From Dyadobacter sp. CECT 9275 (GTDB lineage: Bacteria > Bacteroidota > Bacteroidia > Cytophagales > Spirosomataceae): 64,000 bases of DNA. Numbering within the stretch: position 1 is the stretch's first letter; every line of letters starts with the position of its first letter. The notes beneath the pieces were generated by a model. The model was not told the DNA's origin and made no database searches. It saw nothing but the letters and a program-made list of their open reading frames with translations. Positions 61,206 through 64,000 of this stretch are shown one piece after another. The translations under genes and the position numbers were made by a program. The DNA lies in NCBI RefSeq assembly GCF_907164905.1, contig NZ_CAJRAF010000002.1:868001-932000 (forward strand), in the 5' to 3' direction.

Positions 61206-64000
61206 ATGAAAAGACCTGATTTTTGCCTTCATTTAAAATTGAAGTTCTCTGTTTCTCTGATACTGCTCAGCCTGCTTTCCGCCTGCCAGAAAAAAGAGGC
61301 AATCACCGGATCGAGAGAAGGATCAACCCCGCTGGAAAAGGCGTTGTCTACCTTTGAAGTAGAGCCTGGTTTTAAGATAGAACTCCTTGCCAGTGAGCCC
61401 GAAGTGGCCAGTCCTGTAGATATGGAGATAGATGAATACGGCCGGTTGTATGTGGTGGAAATGCCGGGTTATCCGCTTGACAAAAGCGGAACAGGAAGGA
61501 TAAAGCTGCTTTCAGATACCGACGGCGATGGGAAAATGGACAAAAGTACTGTCTTTGCCGATGGCCTGGTACTGCCTAACGGGATACTCCGCTGGAAAAA
61601 AGGCATTCTGATCACCGACGCTCCCGACGTACTTTACCTGGAAGATACCGATGGAGATGGCAAAGCAGACAAACGGGAAACTGTACTGACCGGCTTTTCA
61701 TTATCCAATCCGCACGTGAACGTCAACAATCCCGTTTATGGACTGGATAACTGGGTACATTTATCGCATCTTGGCGCCATCGGAACCAGAAAATATGGCA
61801 CAGAATTCGGAGATCAGGGTACGGAGATCCATTTTCCAGGCCAACCGGATTCGCCGCGCCTGCCCAAAAATGCCGACGGCCACAATGTACGTTTCCGCCC
61901 TGAGACTCATGAACTGGAAATGGCCTCGGGCAGGTCACAATTCGGCCATACTTTTGACCGCTGGGGTCATCATTTTTTCACACACAACCAGAATCATATT
62001 TATCAGGAAGCCATACAGGCCGAGTATTTGAAACGTAATCCAGACCTGCTCGTCCCTGATGCCACGCAGGTGGTATCCGATCACGGCAAGGCAACCGAGG
62101 TTTTCCAGATCACTAAAAAACCTGACCGGCAATTATTTACACCAGTAGGTGTAACCACCTCTTCCAGTGGTATCACGGCTTATCTCGGCGGAGCATTCCC
62201 TGCTCCTTATGACGGAAATGTGACATTCGTGGCGGAATCGGTGAGTAATCTGGTACATGTGGATATCATAAGTGACAAAGGAGCCAGTTATACGGCCAAC
62301 CGCCAGCATCCGGACAGGGAATTCCTGGCTTCAACAGACTCTTGGTCGCGGCCGGTAAATATGTACGTCGGTCCCGACGGCGCACTGTATGTACTAGACT
62401 ACTACCGCCAGACCATTGAACACCCCGAATGGATGTCCGATGAAGCGGTTGCAGCGGGAGGATTATATAACGGATACGACATGGGCCGCATTTACCGCAT
62501 CACTCCTACCCAAGCCAAGGGTCCCGAATGGACAAAAGGCCTTAAACTGGGTGACGCGACCAACGAAGAACTGGTGGCGTATCTGGCAGATGCCAACCTT
62601 TGGTGGCGAAAAAATGCGCAGCGGCTGCTTGTGGACCGTGGTGATAAATCTGTGATTCCTGCCCTAAGTAAAATGAGTGATAATACGTCGTCACCCATGG
62701 GCCGCCTGCATGCCATGTGGACGCTGGAAGGAATGCATTCACTTACCCCGGCCCTTATCCAGACGGCATTGAAGGATCCTGTAGCCGGAATCCGGGAGAA
62801 TGCCATCAAACTCGCTGAACGTCACCTGAAAGATGCGGCCGGTTTACAGGAGCCCCTGCTTACCTTACAGAATGATCCCGACCCCAAAGTAAGATACCAA
62901 CTACTTTGTACACTGGGGTATATCAATACTCCCGAAGCGGGTGTCGCAAGACAAAAACTGTTATTCCAGGACCTGGATGACGACTGGGTACAAATTGCTG
63001 CACTTTCTGCAAATGCTTCGCAAACTGCACCACTCCTGAAAACGGTTCTGGCATCCTACAAGGCTGGGAATCCTGCCTATGCCTCTCTTTTGCAGCGCCT
63101 GACGGCCATCATCGGTGCCGGGGAAAAGCCCGAACCAATCCGTGAGCTGATACAACAGGCCGTTCAGCCTGCTGGCGGGAAACAGGGCTGGCAATCCCCC
63201 GTACTTTCAGGCCTGACAGATGGCTTAAAACGAAAAAAAATAGATTTCGCAACCCTCTCACACGAACAAACCCTGCTGATCACCAGCGCATTTGAAAACC
63301 CGTCGGCAGAGGTACGGAAAGCTTCCTTGCAAATACTGAAAGTGATCGGTGTACAGGATTCGGTACAGTTAAAAAAAGGAATTGAAAAAGCAGTTAACCT
63401 GGCAAAAAACCAGGCACTTCCGGACGAAAAACGGGCCGAAGCGCTTGATTTCATAGCCCTTGGCAATCCTGCTCCTTACGAGGGTACCGTACAGAAACTC
63501 ATCATTCCTCAGGAGAAGCCTGCAGTCCAGCTGGCGGCCTTAAAAATCCTGGGACAAATCCCCAATGAAAGCGTTGCCCATTATGTACTGAAAAGCTGGG
63601 ATGCCCTAACACCCGAAATCCGGGATGCAGCATTGAATACCTTTTTAACCAGCCCGGAAAGAGTGAAGCTGCTATTGGACGCGATTGAGTCCGGAAAGAT
63701 CAAACCTGCCAGTGTTGGCTGGCCTCGCAGCGTGCAGCTCATGAGCCACTCCGACGAAAAACTAAGGGAGAAAGCACGTGCCCTGCTTACAAAAAATGAT
63801 AAAGACAAAGTGAATAAGGATTATCAGAAAGCACTGGAACTGACAGGGGATGTGGGTAAAGGTAAACTGGTATATATGCAGAACTGCGCATTATGTCATC
63901 AGGTGAGAGGGAGCATTGGGGTATCCTACGGGCCAGACCTTGGAACGGTTCATAACTGGTTGTCCAAAGATCTGATGGCCAATATCCTGGATCCCAGTTT
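61206..64000 (+). CDS. PVC-type CxxCH dehydrogenase lipoprotein (locus 2), 3' end outside window
   Basis: The frame runs open from ATG 61206 to the end (931 codons). Lipobox LLSAC puts Cys27 as the lipid-modified residue, so it is probably anchored. It parallels the locus-1 protein (17000): propeller region with FKIELLASEPEVASPVDMEI, two Ca-type loops DTDGDGKMD and DTDGDGKAD, VLDYYRQTIEHPEWM, HEAT-like repeats, and the heme motif CALCH (Cys894) with GPDLGTVHNW just before the window ends. Only the last ~100 residues are missing. Confidence 0.9.
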   Translation, partial: MKRPDFCLHLKLKFSVSLILLSLLSACQKKEAITGSREGSTPLEKALSTFEVEPGFKIELLASEPEVASPVDMEIDEYGRLYVVEMPGYPLDKSGTGRIKLLSDTDGDGKMDKSTVFADGLVLPNGILRWKKGILITDAPDVLYLEDTDGDGKADKRETVLTGFSLSNPHVNVNNPVYGLDNWVHLSHLGAIGTRKYGTEFGDQGTEIHFPGQPDSPRLPKNADGHNVRFRPETHELEMASGRSQFGHTFDRWGHHFFTHNQNHIYQEAIQAEYLKRNPDLLVPDATQVVSDHGKATEVFQITKKPDRQLFTPVGVTTSSSGITAYLGGAFPAPYDGNVTFVAESVSNLVHVDIISDKGASYTANRQHPDREFLASTDSWSRPVNMYVGPDGALYVLDYYRQTIEHPEWMSDEAVAAGGLYNGYDMGRIYRITPTQAKGPEWTKGLKLGDATNEELVAYLADANLWWRKNAQRLLVDRGDKSVIPALSKMSDNTSSPMGRLHAMWTLEGMHSLTPALIQTALKDPVAGIRENAIKLAERHLKDAAGLQEPLLTLQNDPDPKVRYQLLCTLGYINTPEAGVARQKLLFQDLDDDWVQIAALSANASQTAPLLKTVLASYKAGNPAYASLLQRLTAIIGAGEKPEPIRELIQQAVQPAGGKQGWQSPVLSGLTDGLKRKKIDFATLSHEQTLLITSAFENPSAEVRKASLQILKVIGVQDSVQLKKGIEKAVNLAKNQALPDEKRAEALDFIALGNPAPYEGTVQKLIIPQEKPAVQLAALKILGQIPNESVAHYVLKSWDALTPEIRDAALNTFLTSPERVKLLLDAIESGKIKPASVGWPRSVQLMSHSDEKLREKARALLTKNDKDKVNKDYQKALELTGDVGKGKLVYMQNCALCHQVRGSIGVSYGPDLGTVHNWLSKDLMANILDPS

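Overview
The window looks like chromosomal DNA of a Bacteroidota member of the Cytophagales, probably Dyadobacter or a close relative. This is inferred from gene families, not from a marker gene. The signs are three SusC/SusD pairs, two ECF sigma/FecR pairs wired to STN-domain SusC receptors, a type IX secretion C-terminal sorting domain, many secreted carbohydrate enzymes and lipoproteins, and weak Shine-Dalgarno signals. No rRNA, tRNA, CRISPR array, transposase or phage gene was seen.

Layout. (1) 1-970: end of a T9SS-exported surface protein. (2) 8446-1023, minus strand: a surface or small-molecule biosynthesis block. It has a small unknown protein, an HTTM-like membrane protein and a large polytopic membrane protein, then five translationally coupled genes (two methyltransferases, HpcH/HpaI aldolase, D-2-hydroxyacid dehydrogenase, GT2 glycosyltransferase). 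(3) 8.6-9.8 kb: a PadR regulator followed by a truncated FtsX-type permease and a frameshifted lipoprotein gene, i.e. decaying DNA. (4) 10.0-22.7 kb: SusCD locus 1 (sigma, FecR, SusC, SusD, PVC-type CxxCH dehydrogenase, ceramidase-like hydrolase, polysaccharide deacetylase). (5) 22.8-24.4 kb: a small AT-richer islet with two small genes and a relic of an FtsX permease C-terminus. (6) 29.5-24.4 kb, minus: an enzyme-free SusCD pair ending in a perfect 25-bp hairpin terminator. (7) 29.5-31.3 kb: a glycosyltransferase-like gene flanked by two copies of a palindromic extragenic repeat. (8) 38.8-31.3 kb, minus: a mannose-family phosphotransferase system (EIIA, EIIB, fused EIIC-EIID, EI, HPr) with a copper amine oxidase and a NagB-like deaminase. 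(9) 39.0-46.0 kb, plus: GH9 enzyme, two ThuA proteins (one fused to an FGE-sulfatase domain), an unknown secreted protein and a double-hydrolase fusion. (10) 49.2-46.0 kb, minus: a sugar isomerase-like TIM barrel, galactonate dehydratase and a TM protein. (11) 49.5-64.0 kb, plus: a PAS histidine kinase and SusCD locus 2 (sigma, FecR, SusC, SusD, two ceramidase-like hydrolases, and a second PVC-type dehydrogenase running off the end).

How it fits together. The theme is uptake and breakdown of carbohydrates or glycoconjugates. Loci 1 and 2 repeat the same unusual set: trans-envelope sigma regulation, a SusCD pump, a ceramidase-family hydrolase and a heme-type dehydrogenase, without ordinary glycoside hydrolases. 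This suggests a defined but uncharacterised substrate class. The PTS block is the other main point of interest. PTS uptake is uncommon in this phylum, and the nearby GH9 enzyme and NagB-like protein suggest an amino-sugar substrate, while the embedded amine oxidase is unexplained.
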